Part shown: positions 9,082-18,138 of the stretch, in pieces | Position numbering within the stretch: the stretch's first letter is position 1 | Layout: each line of letters opens with the position of its first letter | Source of the DNA: Bacteroidota bacterium | Lineage (GTDB): Bacteria > Bacteroidota > Bacteroidia > Chitinophagales > Chitinophagaceae | Length of the DNA: 64,000 bases | NCBI GenBank assembly: GCA_023423835.1 | Contig: JAFAEW010000103.1 | Span: forward strand, 6,303 to 70,302 | Direction of reading: 5' to 3' | Made by a program: the position numbers and the translations under genes | The notes under the pieces: model-generated | Told to the model about the DNA's origin: nothing | Database searches by the model: none | Seen by the model: the letters and a program-made list of their open reading frames with translations, nothing else

Positions 9082-9915
9082 TCAGATAAAAATCTCCTCT
9101 TCGTTCACAGATGACTGCGGATGCAGTTGATTATAGACCGACAAAAATTTCTTCACTGCTTCCCTTCCTTCGGCTTCAAGTTCAACTGAAAAGTTGTTCA
9201 CGTACAAGCGGATATGTTGCCACATCACGCGTTCATCCATCTCCTGCGCATTGTTTTTGATGAAATCGGGGAGATCAAAAAAGTAATTTTGTTGCGCATA
9301 TTCGACGCTCTTTTTTATCAGTTGATCTACCTTTTTAATAACTTCAGGATCGATATTTCTCCTGGCAACAATACCGCCAAGCGGGATGGGAAATTCTGTT
9401 TTCTCTTCCCAGAAATTTCCGAGGTCAACCAGCTTTCTAAGCCCTTTCGATTCATAGGTAAACCTGTTTTCGTGAATAATCACCCCGGCATTTACCGCTC
9501 CGTTTAGTACCGCATCTTCTATTTCGTTAAAAGGCATAAAAACCTTGTGTTTCGCGTTTGGATACGCCATCGAAAACAGAAGATGTGCGGTTGTATTTTC
9601 ACCCGGAATGGCGATCTTCCCGTTTTCAATTTCCTCACCGGAAGTTTCCGGCTTCACGATGAGTAAAGGACCAACACCTCTTCCGAGTGCACCTCCGCTA
9701 TTCAATAAAACATAATTATCGAATACCAGCGGTAAAACCCCATAACTGATCTTTGAGAAATCAGATTTGCCCGCTATTGCGCCCTCGTTGAGCGTTTGCA
9801 CATCCTCCAGGTGAACATCAAACTCAAAATCCCCGGTATCAATTTTCCGGTTTACGAGCGCATCAAAAATATAGGTATCATTCGGACAGGGTGAAAATCC
9901 AAGTGTAAATCTCAT
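9082..9915 (-). CDS. mqnD: 1,4-dihydroxy-6-naphthoate synthase (futalosine menaquinone pathway)
   Basis: 277 residues, the normal length for MqnD. The family start GFSPCPNDTYIFDALV is present, and the two-lobe fold resembles a periplasmic binding protein (lobe-crossing segments ISYGVLPL and IPGENTTAHLL). MqnD converts cyclic dehypoxanthine futalosine to 1,4-dihydroxy-6-naphthoate in the cytoplasm. Its ATG overlaps the mqnB stop as ATGA (9912-9915), indicating translational coupling. With mqnE at 19462 this shows that menaquinone is made by the futalosine route rather than through MenF/D/H/C/E/B. Confidence 0.95.
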   Translation of the reverse strand: MRFTLGFSPCPNDTYIFDALVNRKIDTGDFEFDVHLEDVQTLNEGAIAGKSDFSKISYGVLPLVFDNYVLLNSGGALGRGVGPLLIVKPETSGEEIENGKIAIPGENTTAHLLFSMAYPNAKHKVFMPFNEIEDAVLNGAVNAGVIIHENRFTYESKGLRKLVDLGNFWEEKTEFPIPLGGIVARRNIDPEVIKKVDQLIKKSVEYAQQNYFFDLPDFIKNNAQEMDERVMWQHIRLYVNNFSVELEAEGREAVKKFLSVYNQLHPQSSVNEEEIFI

Positions 9916-10577
9916 TTTTTTTCAGTTAACAGCTCAAAATATTTTTTCATCTCAAGCTGCAAATTTTGCAAAGCTTCCTCAAACAACCAATTTTCCTTAT
10001 TGCGTTCTCCCACAAAATTGCTGATGGCTCTGATTTGGATAAAGGCAATATTCCGCTTTTTGCAAACATAATGAAAGGCTGCTCCTTCCATCGTTTCAAT
10101 GTCTGCCTTGTATTTATATTTCAATTCCTCAATCCTTTTATGGCCGGTCGTAATCTGATTGATCGTCAATCCTCTTACAAGCCTTAAGCCGGTGAGATTG
10201 TGGTCAGCAATTCCGGTATTTAAAATCATTTTTCCGGTAAACGGCGGTTCATTTTCATCAGCAAGCTTCAGATCAAAGATATCATTCCATACACCCTGTT
10301 CTTCCACTCCCAGATCGCCAAGCATTTCTTCTTTTACAGCCACTACTTCAGCAGGTGGAATTTCCGTATCAAAAGATCCGGCGATCCCAATCTGAATGCA
10401 AAGATCAGGAGCATTTTCATGAAATATTTCGCTTAGATTTACGGCAGTTGCAAGCAGTCCCAGACCTGAAGTTTTAAAAGTAAACTGATGTTCCTTATTC
10501 GCCGGTTTAATAGTCCTGAAACTTTCTTCTACCGGTTGCAATTCTTTCTGTGTGGCAGCGGTTACAACGATTTTCAT
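9912..10577 (-). CDS. mqnB: Futalosine hydrolase
   Basis: 221 residues from the ATG at 10577 (MKIVVTAATQKE); an ATG at 10595 would add six residues but overlaps a promoter element. MqnB belongs to the nucleoside phosphorylase/MTAN superfamily, and the segments IGIAGSFD, VEEQGVW and ETMEGAAFHYVC (the last holding the catalytic Glu-Gly-Ala) are visible. It removes the base from futalosine or aminofutalosine. It is coupled to mqnD by a 4-nt overlap. Confidence 0.93.
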   Translation of the reverse strand: MKIVVTAATQKELQPVEESFRTIKPANKEHQFTFKTSGLGLLATAVNLSEIFHENAPDLCIQIGIAGSFDTEIPPAEVVAVKEEMLGDLGVEEQGVWNDIFDLKLADENEPPFTGKMILNTGIADHNLTGLRLVRGLTINQITTGHKRIEELKYKYKADIETMEGAAFHYVCKKRNIAFIQIRAISNFVGERNKENWLFEEALQNLQLEMKKYFELLTEKK

Positions 10578-10582
10578 TTTTC

Positions 10583-10590
10583 CAAAGATA
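10583..10590 (-). promoter_or_regulatory. Bacteroidota -7 element TATCTTTG, mqnB promoter
   Basis: The minus strand reads TATCTTTG, an exact TAnnTTTG match, ending only five bases before the mqnB ATG. If used, transcription would begin at or within a few bases of the start codon, giving a leaderless or near-leaderless message. No TTG is found at the normal -33 distance. Confidence 0.5.
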
Positions 10591-10670
10591 AGCAATCGGT
10601 TTTTTATGCTTTTTGGCTTTTCATTTCCTCAATTGAACAGCTATTGGCAATAGGATTGGGAAAGGTTATT

Positions 10671-10678
10671 TACATTTG
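10671..10678 (+). promoter_or_regulatory. Bacteroidota -7 element TACATTTG, trxB promoter
   Basis: An exact TAnnTTTG match 32 bp before the trxB ATG. A TTG at 10644-10646 lies 24 bases upstream, slightly longer than the usual 17-23 base spacer. Confidence 0.55.
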
Positions 10679-10710
10679 CCGAATTTAATAATCTTATAGC
10701 CTAAATATTC

Positions 10711-11661
10711 ATGGAAGCGGAAAATGAAAAAGTTCACTGTTTAATTATAGGATCGGGACCGGCAGGATACACGGCTGCAATATATGCGGCACGGGCAAAC
10801 CTCAAGCCGGTGCTTTACCAGGGAATTCAACCCGGAGGGCAGTTGACCATCACTACAGAAGTGGAAAATTATCCGGGATATGCCGAAGGTGTTCAGGGTC
10901 CGGAAATGATGATCCATTTTGAAAAACAGGCATCGAGAATGGGAGCCGATATCCGGTTTGGAATGGCTACAGCGGTTGATTTTACAGGGCCGGTACACAA
11001 GGTACAGATCGATGAGGAAAAATGGATAGAAGCCGATACCGTGATTATTGCAACCGGCGCCTCTGCAAAATGGCTCGGTTTGGAAAGCGAGCAGCGGTTA
11101 AACGGATATGGCGTAAGTGCCTGTGCCGTTTGCGACGGATTTTTCTTTAGAAATAAGGAAGTGGCCATTGTGGGCGCAGGCGATACGGCTGCCGAAGAAG
11201 CCTTGTACCTCTCTAAACTCGCCAGCAACGTGCACATGATCGTAAGAAAGGACGAGAATAATATGCGGGCCAGTAAGGTAATGCAGGACCGTGTGAAAGC
11301 TGCTCCAAACATAAATATCTACTGGAATTCTGAAACAGTTGAAGTATTGGGCGATAACAGGGTTGAAGGGGTACACATAAAAAACAACCAGACCAACGAC
11401 ACACACAAGATCGATGTCAGCGCCTTTTTTGTGGCTATCGGACATAAGCCTAACAGCGATATTTTTAAAGGCTGGATCAATATGGATGAAGCCGGATACA
11501 TCACAACCGTTCCCGGAAGCAGTAAAACCAATGTGGAAGGCGTTTTTGCCGCCGGAGATGTGCAGGACAAGATTTACCGTCAGGCGGTGACAGCCGCAGG
11601 AAGCGGATGTATGGCGGCCCTTGATGCGGAAAGATATCTCAGTGAAAAAGGGATCGTTTAA
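10711..11661 (+). CDS. trxB: Thioredoxin-disulfide reductase
   Basis: 316 residues, standard for low-Mr thioredoxin reductase. FAD-binding GSGPAGYTAAIYAAR (14-28), redox pair CAVC (Cys138, Cys141, followed by DG), NADPH-binding GAGDTAAEEA and the C-terminal FAD motif GVFAAGDVQD are all present. It transfers electrons from NADPH to thioredoxin in the cytoplasm. folB follows after 11 bp, suggesting an operon trxB-folB-TPR gene. Confidence 0.97.
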   Translation: MEAENEKVHCLIIGSGPAGYTAAIYAARANLKPVLYQGIQPGGQLTITTEVENYPGYAEGVQGPEMMIHFEKQASRMGADIRFGMATAVDFTGPVHKVQIDEEKWIEADTVIIATGASAKWLGLESEQRLNGYGVSACAVCDGFFFRNKEVAIVGAGDTAAEEALYLSKLASNVHMIVRKDENNMRASKVMQDRVKAAPNINIYWNSETVEVLGDNRVEGVHIKNNQTNDTHKIDVSAFFVAIGHKPNSDIFKGWINMDEAGYITTVPGSSKTNVEGVFAAGDVQDKIYRQAVTAAGSGCMAALDAERYLSEKGIV

Positions 11662-11672
11662 AAATATTTTCA

Positions 11673-12041
11673 ATGGAGATCAGTCTCACAGGCTTATTAT
11701 TTCATGCTTTTCATGGATTATATGAGGAGGAAAAAAAACTGGGAGGAGACTTTGAAGTAAACCTGACGGTTTCGTTCCATCCCATAAAATTTCCGGTTAT
11801 TCAGCTCGAGGAAACCATCGATTACAGCCGCTTATACAACCTTGTAACGGAAGTGATGACTATTCCGCAACCGCTAATTGAAACGGTTATGATCTCGCTT
11901 TCGAAAAAAATTTTCGATACATTTTCAATTGCGGAGACGGTTCAGATTTCAATCACCAAAATTAATCCGCCGATCATTGCTTTTCAGGGAAGAACCACTG
12001 TTTCTGCAACCTTGCAAAGAAATCAATTAAACATTTTGTAA
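11673..12041 (+). CDS. folB: Dihydroneopterin aldolase (folate biosynthesis)
   Basis: 122 residues, normal for FolB. The N-terminal LTGLLFHAFHGLYEEEKKLG carries the family pattern G-(hydrophobic)-GLYEEE with the substrate-binding Glu, and the C-terminal ISITKINPPI matches the conserved K-P motif. It cleaves dihydroneopterin to 6-hydroxymethyl-dihydropterin and glycolaldehyde. The stop TAA shares its last base with the ATG of the next gene (TAATG at 12039), so the two are coupled. Confidence 0.92.
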   Translation: MEISLTGLLFHAFHGLYEEEKKLGGDFEVNLTVSFHPIKFPVIQLEETIDYSRLYNLVTEVMTIPQPLIETVMISLSKKIFDTFSIAETVQISITKINPPIIAFQGRTTVSATLQRNQLNIL

Positions 12042-12796
12042 TGATGAAAGCCTTCCTACCTCTCCTGTTGTTGTTTTATTTCACCGCCACATTTGCACAG
12101 GATACGAAACTACTTTTGAAAGAAGCTTCTAATGAGGAAAAAAATCTGAATGAATCAGCGGCCTTTGATAAATACCGGGCAGCGGTTGCCATTGATTCAA
12201 ATAATATAGAAGCGCTTATACATTTATCGGCGATTTCGCTGGCAAGAGGAATTCGTTCGTCAGACAAAAAAGAAAAGGATAATCAGTTTCAACAATCGCT
12301 GCAGTTTGCCAACCTGGCAGTCTCAGCGCATGAAACGAATTCCGACGCGCAGACAGCCGCCTCTCTCGCCAATCAATATTTAGCTTCCGTTGCAAATAAC
12401 AATAAGGTAATGGCTGATTATTTAAAGACGGCCATTGGAGAAGCAGAAAAAGGATTTGCACTTAATGAGGAAAATGGATACGCAGCCTACGCCCTCGGAC
12501 ACCTGCATTTTCAACTCGTGCAGTTACCCGGTGTAAAAAGATCGATCCTGAATAATATTTACACTGAAAATTTCAAAGGAAATATCGACAGTGCAATATA
12601 TTACTTTGAACGATCACGGTCACTACTGCCCTATTTTGTTCGAAACCACCTCGAGCTGGCAAAGGCGTACAACTATAATAATGAGCCGGCAAAAGTCATT
12701 GAAATTCTTAATAAACTAATAAAACTTCCTAACCGCACAGTTGATGACAAAGCACTGAAATCAGAAGGAGAACGACTGTTAAAAAGCATGTTGTAA
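12041..12796 (+). CDS. Exported TPR-like protein of unknown function
   Basis: 251 residues. A signal peptide (MMKAFLPLLLLFYFTATFAQ, cleavage after FAQ or earlier) is followed by all-helical sequence with degenerate tetratricopeptide repeats. One unit is near 40-70 (AFDKYRAAVAIDSNNIEALIH) and the clearest is near 180-225, with the pattern Y..F.RSR.L.P. A second ATG at 12044 could equally be the start. It is coupled to folB, but nothing ties it to folate; it may only share the transcript. Probably periplasmic. Confidence 0.8.
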   Translation: MMKAFLPLLLLFYFTATFAQDTKLLLKEASNEEKNLNESAAFDKYRAAVAIDSNNIEALIHLSAISLARGIRSSDKKEKDNQFQQSLQFANLAVSAHETNSDAQTAASLANQYLASVANNNKVMADYLKTAIGEAEKGFALNEENGYAAYALGHLHFQLVQLPGVKRSILNNIYTENFKGNIDSAIYYFERSRSLLPYFVRNHLELAKAYNYNNEPAKVIEILNKLIKLPNRTVDDKALKSEGERLLKSML

Positions 12797-12906
12797 AGTT
12801 TTGTCCCTTTGCTCTTCTTTCTGCTTTTTCTTTAAATAAACATGGATCTCCGGATTTTGCACATTTGTTGATATAATAGCATTTAAATAAAATCAACATT
12901 TGGACG

Positions 12907-13698
12907 ATGGACAAAAAAATCGGCGATATCTATGATCTGGCGCATGACTGGCTATTGAATTACGGGCCAAAAATTTTGATTGCAATTGTTATATTAATTG
13001 TAGGTGAATGGGTAATCCGTATCATCCGGAAACAGCTCAGTAAGGCGCTCGACAAACCGCGGCTCGATTCTATCAGACCTTTTCTGCTTGGGCTCATAAA
13101 TATCGCGATGCAACTGATGCTTTTGCTGGTGATCATGCCAATTCTGGGCATCAAAATGACCGTGTTTACGGCGCTATTCGCGGCGATGGGCGTTGCTGCC
13201 GGCCTGGCGCTTTCGGGCACGCTGCAAAATTTCGCAAGCGGTATTCTGATATTAATGCTGAGGCCCTACAAAACCGGTGATAACATCATCACACAGGGCC
13301 AGGAAGGAACTGTTTCTTCCATCCAGCTGTTTTACACAGTCGTTACTTCTTTTGATAATAAAACCATCATTGTTCCCAACAGCAAACTTTCCAACGAGGT
13401 AATCTTTAATCTCAGCCGGAAAGGAACGAGAAGAATAGATATTGAACTGAAGTTTAATTACGGGATCGATTTTGAACAGCTAAAGGAAATTGTGTCGAAA
13501 ACAATTTTAAGCAGTACACAACTGCTCCCTGTTCCAAAACACCGCGTAGCCATTTCGTCGCTCGAAACCGACGGCTATAAAGTGATGATCAATGCGTGGG
13601 CATTGGCCCATCATTTTGTTGACACCAAATACGAACTCAACAAAAGGATTATGGAAGACCTGAAGAAAGGCGGCGTTAAGCTGCCGGGTATGACATAA
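12907..13698 (+). CDS. mscS: Small-conductance mechanosensitive channel, MscS family
   Basis: 263 residues, close to E. coli MscS (286). Three N-terminal membrane helices (about 18-37, 58-80, 83-112) end in a Gly/Ala-rich pore helix GVAAGLALSGTLQNFASGI; the beta domain follows (RPYKTGDNI ... VVTSFDNKTIIVPNSKL) and then an alpha/beta C-terminal domain. It releases solutes on hypo-osmotic shock. It stands alone, with 110 bp of mostly A+T-rich sequence upstream. Confidence 0.93.
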   Translation: MDKKIGDIYDLAHDWLLNYGPKILIAIVILIVGEWVIRIIRKQLSKALDKPRLDSIRPFLLGLINIAMQLMLLLVIMPILGIKMTVFTALFAAMGVAAGLALSGTLQNFASGILILMLRPYKTGDNIITQGQEGTVSSIQLFYTVVTSFDNKTIIVPNSKLSNEVIFNLSRKGTRRIDIELKFNYGIDFEQLKEIVSKTILSSTQLLPVPKHRVAISSLETDGYKVMINAWALAHHFVDTKYELNKRIMEDLKKGGVKLPGMT

Positions 13699-13738
13699 GG
13701 AATATGAAAGCATTTTTCCTATCTTTAAATCAAAAACT

Positions 13739-14650
13739 ATGAATTACATAGAAACCTCCTCTCAGGAAAACGGCCGTCCGGTAAAACTCGCTTATTCCGA
13801 TCATGGCAGCGGCGATCCGGTTTTGTTGATACATGGCTGGCCTATGAATAAACAGATGTGGGAATACCAGGTTGAACCGCTCGTTAATGCCGGATACCGC
13901 GTGATTGCCTATGACCGGCGTGGTTTTGGAGAATCCGACAAACCGTGGGACGGCTATGATTACAATACCCTCACAGAAGATCTCCGCAGTTTAATTGTAC
14001 AGCTCAATCTGTCTGACATTACGCTTGTTGGATTTTCAATGGGCGGAGGTGAAGTGGCAAGATATTTTGGAAAATATAATGGCGAGGGCATCTCTAAAGT
14101 GGTCCTGATATCGAGTATTCTTCCACAATTGCTGCAAACCCAATCAAACCCCGATGGCGTCACACCCGATCTTGTAAACGATATGATGGGGCAAATGAAT
14201 GAAGATCGTCCGCATTTTCTCGAGGCTTTCGGAAAGGCTTTTTTTGGCGTCAACCTGATCAGCCATCCGGTGAGCAATGCTTCGCTCGAATATTACCGTA
14301 CGTTAACCGCGAGTGCCACACACCGGGCAACAATGCAATGTATGGACTCGTGGGCTTATACGGATTTCATCGAAGACACGAAAAAAATCAGCGTTCCAAC
14401 GCTGCTGATCCACGGAGATAACGATAAAACCGTTCCGCTTGAAATCAGTTCCGGGCGCGCAGTAAAATTGATTCCGGGTGGCCAGTTGCTCGTGTATAAA
14501 GGCGCTCCGCACGGTCTGTACTTTACCGAAAAATCGAGGTTGAATCGCGATCTGGTGTCTTTCATAACCCGTGGAACTTTTTCTACAGATGATCTCCCGC
14601 CGGAGGGATATGATATTCTCCCGAGCAATGAGCCATTGATAACGAGATAA
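13739..14650 (+). CDS. Alpha/beta-fold hydrolase, non-haem chloroperoxidase/esterase-like
   Basis: 303 residues. Oxyanion motif LLIHGWPMN (29-37), nucleophile elbow GFSMGG with Ser100, acid Asp227 in HGDNDKTVP and His258 in GAPHGLY complete the triad. Similar proteins are labelled non-haem haloperoxidases or aryl esterases. A C-terminal tail of about 25 residues (ending LPSNEPLITR) extends beyond the fold. Monocistronic. A near-consensus -7 element TATCTTTA lies about 15 bp before the start codon. Physiological substrate unknown. Confidence 0.9.
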   Translation: MNYIETSSQENGRPVKLAYSDHGSGDPVLLIHGWPMNKQMWEYQVEPLVNAGYRVIAYDRRGFGESDKPWDGYDYNTLTEDLRSLIVQLNLSDITLVGFSMGGGEVARYFGKYNGEGISKVVLISSILPQLLQTQSNPDGVTPDLVNDMMGQMNEDRPHFLEAFGKAFFGVNLISHPVSNASLEYYRTLTASATHRATMQCMDSWAYTDFIEDTKKISVPTLLIHGDNDKTVPLEISSGRAVKLIPGGQLLVYKGAPHGLYFTEKSRLNRDLVSFITRGTFSTDDLPPEGYDILPSNEPLITR

Positions 14651-14733
14651 ACAACGAAACTAACAGGTATGATTTTTTTGGCAGGCTTTTAGTTTTATAA
14701 AAGTAAATTCATCACCTCAAAATTTTTTAATCT

Positions 14734-15009
14734 ATGAGAATACAATCATTTATTAACGGAATGCTTGTTGGACTAATGATCGGGATCTTATACGCCCCGG
14801 AAAGCGGTCAGCAAACCCGCCGAAAGATATCACGAAAAGCCTCAAATCTGAAAGATTCACTTGAAGACACTTACGACGATTTTAAAGAAGGAGTAGCAGA
14901 TGAATTTGATCGTGTAAAAAATAAAGCTGAAAACCTGGTAAACAAAGGCGAAAGATATATGGGCGATAATGCCGGTTCTACCGGCGGGACCGGAAATATG
15001 TACCGGTAA
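14734..15009 (+). CDS. YtxH-domain small membrane-associated protein
   Basis: 91 residues. An N-terminal membrane helix with a GMLVGLMIGILYAPESG signature (Gly-rich helix followed by APxxG) defines the YtxH/gas-vesicle-like stress family; the rest is an amphipathic, highly charged helix (RRKISRKASNLKDSLEDTYD) and a Gly/Thr-rich tail. Such genes are usually stress-induced in Bacteroidota; exact role unknown. It is followed by a strong terminator. Confidence 0.85.
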   Translation: MRIQSFINGMLVGLMIGILYAPESGQQTRRKISRKASNLKDSLEDTYDDFKEGVADEFDRVKNKAENLVNKGERYMGDNAGSTGGTGNMYR

Positions 15010-15030
15010 ACCCATCACGTAAACGAAACT

Positions 15031-15060
15031 AAAAGACCTCTGTTTTTCAAGAGGTCTTTT
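15031..15060. terminator. Bidirectional intrinsic terminator between ytxH-like gene and gcvP
   Basis: AAAAGACCTC (15031-15040) and GAGGTCTTTT (15051-15060) form a perfect 10-bp stem around a 10-base loop, with A-runs and T-runs on both sides. It sits between the stops of two convergent genes and can serve both strands. Confidence 0.9.
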
Positions 15061-15081
15061 TTATAAATATCATCGAAGAAA

Positions 15082-17976
15082 TTATGCTTCCTGATCTGAA
15101 TAGCTGCTCACCGGTTCGCAGGTACAAATAAGATTGCGGTCTCCGACTGTATTATTGATCCTCGAAACACTCGGCCAAAACTTATTTTGTGTTACATAAT
15201 AAAGCGGAAAAGCGGCTTTTTCCCTTGAATAACTTCTGTTCCAGGTTTCGCTGATGACAACCAACTGCGTGTGCGGAGCATTTTTCAACACATTATCCTT
15301 TTTATCCGCCAGGCCCTCTTCAATCTCTCTTATTTCACCACGAATGGTAAGCAGTGCATTACAAAAGCGGTCCAGTTCACCCTTGTCTTCACTTTCTGTT
15401 GGTTCAATCATGATGGTTCCGGGAACGGGAAAGCTCATGGTAGGCGCGTGAAATCCAAAATCCATCAATCTTTTGGCAACATCCTCCGCTTCAACCTCAG
15501 CCGATTTCTTGAACGGACGAAGATCCACGATAAACTCATGGGCGCAGGTACCCTTGCTTCCTGTGTACAGAATCTCAAAATCTTTTTTCAGGGAAGCATA
15601 CATATAGTTGGCGTTCAGAATTGCATATTCAGAAGCTGCTTTCAGCCCTTCCGGTCCAAGTAATCTTATATACGCATAGGAAATGAGTAAGATGCTTGCC
15701 GATCCATAAGGAGCGGCACTCACTGCATGGGCCGGAGATAAAGACTGCATGCCTTTATCCTTCTCAAAGATTACATGTCCGGGTAAAAACGGACTCAAAT
15801 GTTTTGCCACGCAGATAGGGCCCATTCCGGGTCCGCCTCCTCCGTGAGGGATGGCAAAGGTTTTATGAAGATTCAAATGACAAACATCCGCATTGATCAT
15901 GCCCGGGCCCGATAGTCCCACCTGCGCATTCATATTTGCACCATCCATATACACCTGCCCGCCGAACTCATGCACGGTTGCAGTAATCTCTTTAACCGAT
16001 TCTTCGAATACACCGTAGGTGCTCGGATAAGTAAGCATAATACCTGCAAGGTTTTCGGCATGCTGGGCCGCTTTCGCTTTCAGATCCTCCACATCAATAT
16101 AGCCGTTGGGAAGTGCTTTAATGACCACCACTTTCATCCCAGCCATCACCGCACTGGCCGGATTCGTTCCATGCGCTGAAATGGGAATCAGCATCACATT
16201 TCGATGTCCTTCTCCCCTGCTTTCGTGATACGCTTTTATTGTCAATAATCCTGAATATTCGCCCTGAGCGCCGCTGTTGGGCTGCAAACTGCACGCATCG
16301 AGACCGGTAATTTCACAGAGATATGCACTCAACTCGTGCACAATCTGCAAATATCCCTCTGCCTGCGATGCCGGAACGAATGGATGCATCCTGCTCCAAT
16401 GGTTCCAGGAGAGTGGAATCATTTCGGTGGCGGCATTCAACTTCATGGTGCAGCTTCCGAGTGAAATCATGGAGGTGTTTAAAGACAGATCTTTATTTTC
16501 GAGCATCTTCATATACCGCATCATCTGGGTTTCGCTGTGATGGGTATTAAACACAGGATGGGTTAAAAATTCAGATCCACGCAGCAGCGAACGGGGAATA
16601 TGATCGAGCTGGTCTTCGTCATTGATCTGAAAGGATACAGGATCAACATCGTTTTCAAAACAATTTATAAGATCGTAAAGATCGGCAATGGAAGTAGTTT
16701 CGTCCAGAGAAATGCCGATCATTGACTTATCAAAATAACGGAGATTTATTTTTTGACGTACCGCCTTTTCGCGGATAGTGCTGACATCGTTTGTTTTAAT
16801 TGTAATAGTATCGAAAAATCTGTTTGACACTAGTTCATATCCTCTTTCTGCAATGGCATCGGCCACCACCCGGGTGAGTAAAGCCACCCTCTTTGCGATA
16901 TTCTTCAATCCGTTGGGACCATGATAAACCGCATACATCGCGGCCATATTTGCCAGTAATGCCTGCGCCGTGCAGATGTTTGAAGTGGCTTTTTCCCGCT
17001 TAATATGCTGTTCCCTGGTTTGTAAAGCCATCCGCAATGCACGTTTTCCTTCGGCATCTACGCTAACGCCGATGATACGTCCGGGGATATTCCTTTTGAA
17101 ATTTTCCGTTGTCGAGAAGAAGGCTGCATGCGGTCCGCCAAATCCTAATGGAACGCCGAATCTCTGAGCGGATCCAACCGCCACATCGGCCCCTAATTCA
17201 CCCGGAGGGGTAAGTAAGGTTAAGGCGAGCAGATCCGTTGCCATTACCACGTGTCCTCCAACCGAATGTACCTGCTCAATAAAGTGCCGGTAATCTTCAA
17301 TGGATCCGAAATCGTCTGGATATTGAACAATGGCGCCGCTATAACTTGAGTCGAACTTAGCAGATTGGTAATCGCCAAAAACCAGTTCAATTCCAACCGG
17401 CCGCGCCCGGGTAATTAAAACGTCTTTTGTTTGAGGGAAAATTGCGTTATCGACAAAGAATTTCGGTCTCTCAATTTTATCACCCTTGTTTACAAAATGA
17501 AACAACATCGACATTGCTTCCGCAGCAGCCGTTGCTTCATCTAACAAAGAGGCATTTGCAATGGGAAGTCCGGTGAGGTCACTCACCATGGTCTGAAAAT
17601 TCAGCAGACTTTCCAACCTGCCCTGCGAAATTTCTGCCTGGTAAGGCGTGTATTGTGTGTACCAGCCGGGATTTTCAAACAGATTTCTTAAGATTACCGA
17701 AGGCGTGATCGTATCGTAATAACCCTGGCCGATGTAAGTTTTAAAAACCTTATTCAGAAGACTCACCTCTTTGAGGTGTTTCAGATATTCGTGTTCACTC
17801 ATTGACGGCGGCAGATCCAGTTCTTTCTGCATTCTGATGGAGGAAGGAACCGTACGGTCAATCAGTTCTTCCAATGAATCAACGCCAATGGTTTTCAGCA
17901 TTTCCTGCTTTTCATCAGGAGTAATACCAATGTGTCTGCCAATAAATTCCGCAGACTCCTTCTCGAATAAATTCAT
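15082..17976 (-). CDS. gcvP: Glycine dehydrogenase (decarboxylating), P-protein of the glycine cleavage system
   Basis: 964 residues from the ATG at 17976 (MNLFEKESAEFIGRHIG). An upstream ATG in the same frame at 18036 would add 20 residues lying over the promoter and is rejected. It is the single-chain form: an N-terminal half like GcvPA (FIGRHIG ... YTPYQAEISQGRLE) and a C-terminal half like GcvPB with the PLP lysine in HLNLHKTFAIPHGGGGPG. It decarboxylates glycine and passes the aminomethyl group to the H-protein lipoamide. gcvT and gcvH are not in the window. A strong promoter precedes it. Confidence 0.97.
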   Translation of the reverse strand: MNLFEKESAEFIGRHIGITPDEKQEMLKTIGVDSLEELIDRTVPSSIRMQKELDLPPSMSEHEYLKHLKEVSLLNKVFKTYIGQGYYDTITPSVILRNLFENPGWYTQYTPYQAEISQGRLESLLNFQTMVSDLTGLPIANASLLDEATAAAEAMSMLFHFVNKGDKIERPKFFVDNAIFPQTKDVLITRARPVGIELVFGDYQSAKFDSSYSGAIVQYPDDFGSIEDYRHFIEQVHSVGGHVVMATDLLALTLLTPPGELGADVAVGSAQRFGVPLGFGGPHAAFFSTTENFKRNIPGRIIGVSVDAEGKRALRMALQTREQHIKREKATSNICTAQALLANMAAMYAVYHGPNGLKNIAKRVALLTRVVADAIAERGYELVSNRFFDTITIKTNDVSTIREKAVRQKINLRYFDKSMIGISLDETTSIADLYDLINCFENDVDPVSFQINDEDQLDHIPRSLLRGSEFLTHPVFNTHHSETQMMRYMKMLENKDLSLNTSMISLGSCTMKLNAATEMIPLSWNHWSRMHPFVPASQAEGYLQIVHELSAYLCEITGLDACSLQPNSGAQGEYSGLLTIKAYHESRGEGHRNVMLIPISAHGTNPASAVMAGMKVVVIKALPNGYIDVEDLKAKAAQHAENLAGIMLTYPSTYGVFEESVKEITATVHEFGGQVYMDGANMNAQVGLSGPGMINADVCHLNLHKTFAIPHGGGGPGMGPICVAKHLSPFLPGHVIFEKDKGMQSLSPAHAVSAAPYGSASILLISYAYIRLLGPEGLKAASEYAILNANYMYASLKKDFEILYTGSKGTCAHEFIVDLRPFKKSAEVEAEDVAKRLMDFGFHAPTMSFPVPGTIMIEPTESEDKGELDRFCNALLTIRGEIREIEEGLADKKDNVLKNAPHTQLVVISETWNRSYSREKAAFPLYYVTQNKFWPSVSRINNTVGDRNLICTCEPVSSYSDQEA

Positions 17977-18006
17977 TCTTGAAAATTGAAAATTTATAAA
18001 GTGCGG

Positions 18007-18036
18007 CAAAGGTAAAAAGCTTAGATGATATTGCAA
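18007..18036 (-). promoter_or_regulatory. Bacteroidota sigma-A-type promoter for gcvP
   Basis: On the minus strand, TTG (18036-18034), a 19-base spacer and TACCTTTG (18014-18007) give the full TTG-N17-23-TAnnTTTG pattern. It ends 30 bp before the gcvP ATG. This is the best-formed promoter in the window and separates gcvP from fabH. Confidence 0.75.
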
Positions 18037-18138
18037 GAGATGTAATCTTCTTTGACGAAAGTTTACGTGAAAAACATCTGATGGCTGCCGGCAGCTTCCC
18101 CACAGGCAGCTTCTTCTTTGCAGGCGACGCCAAACCGG

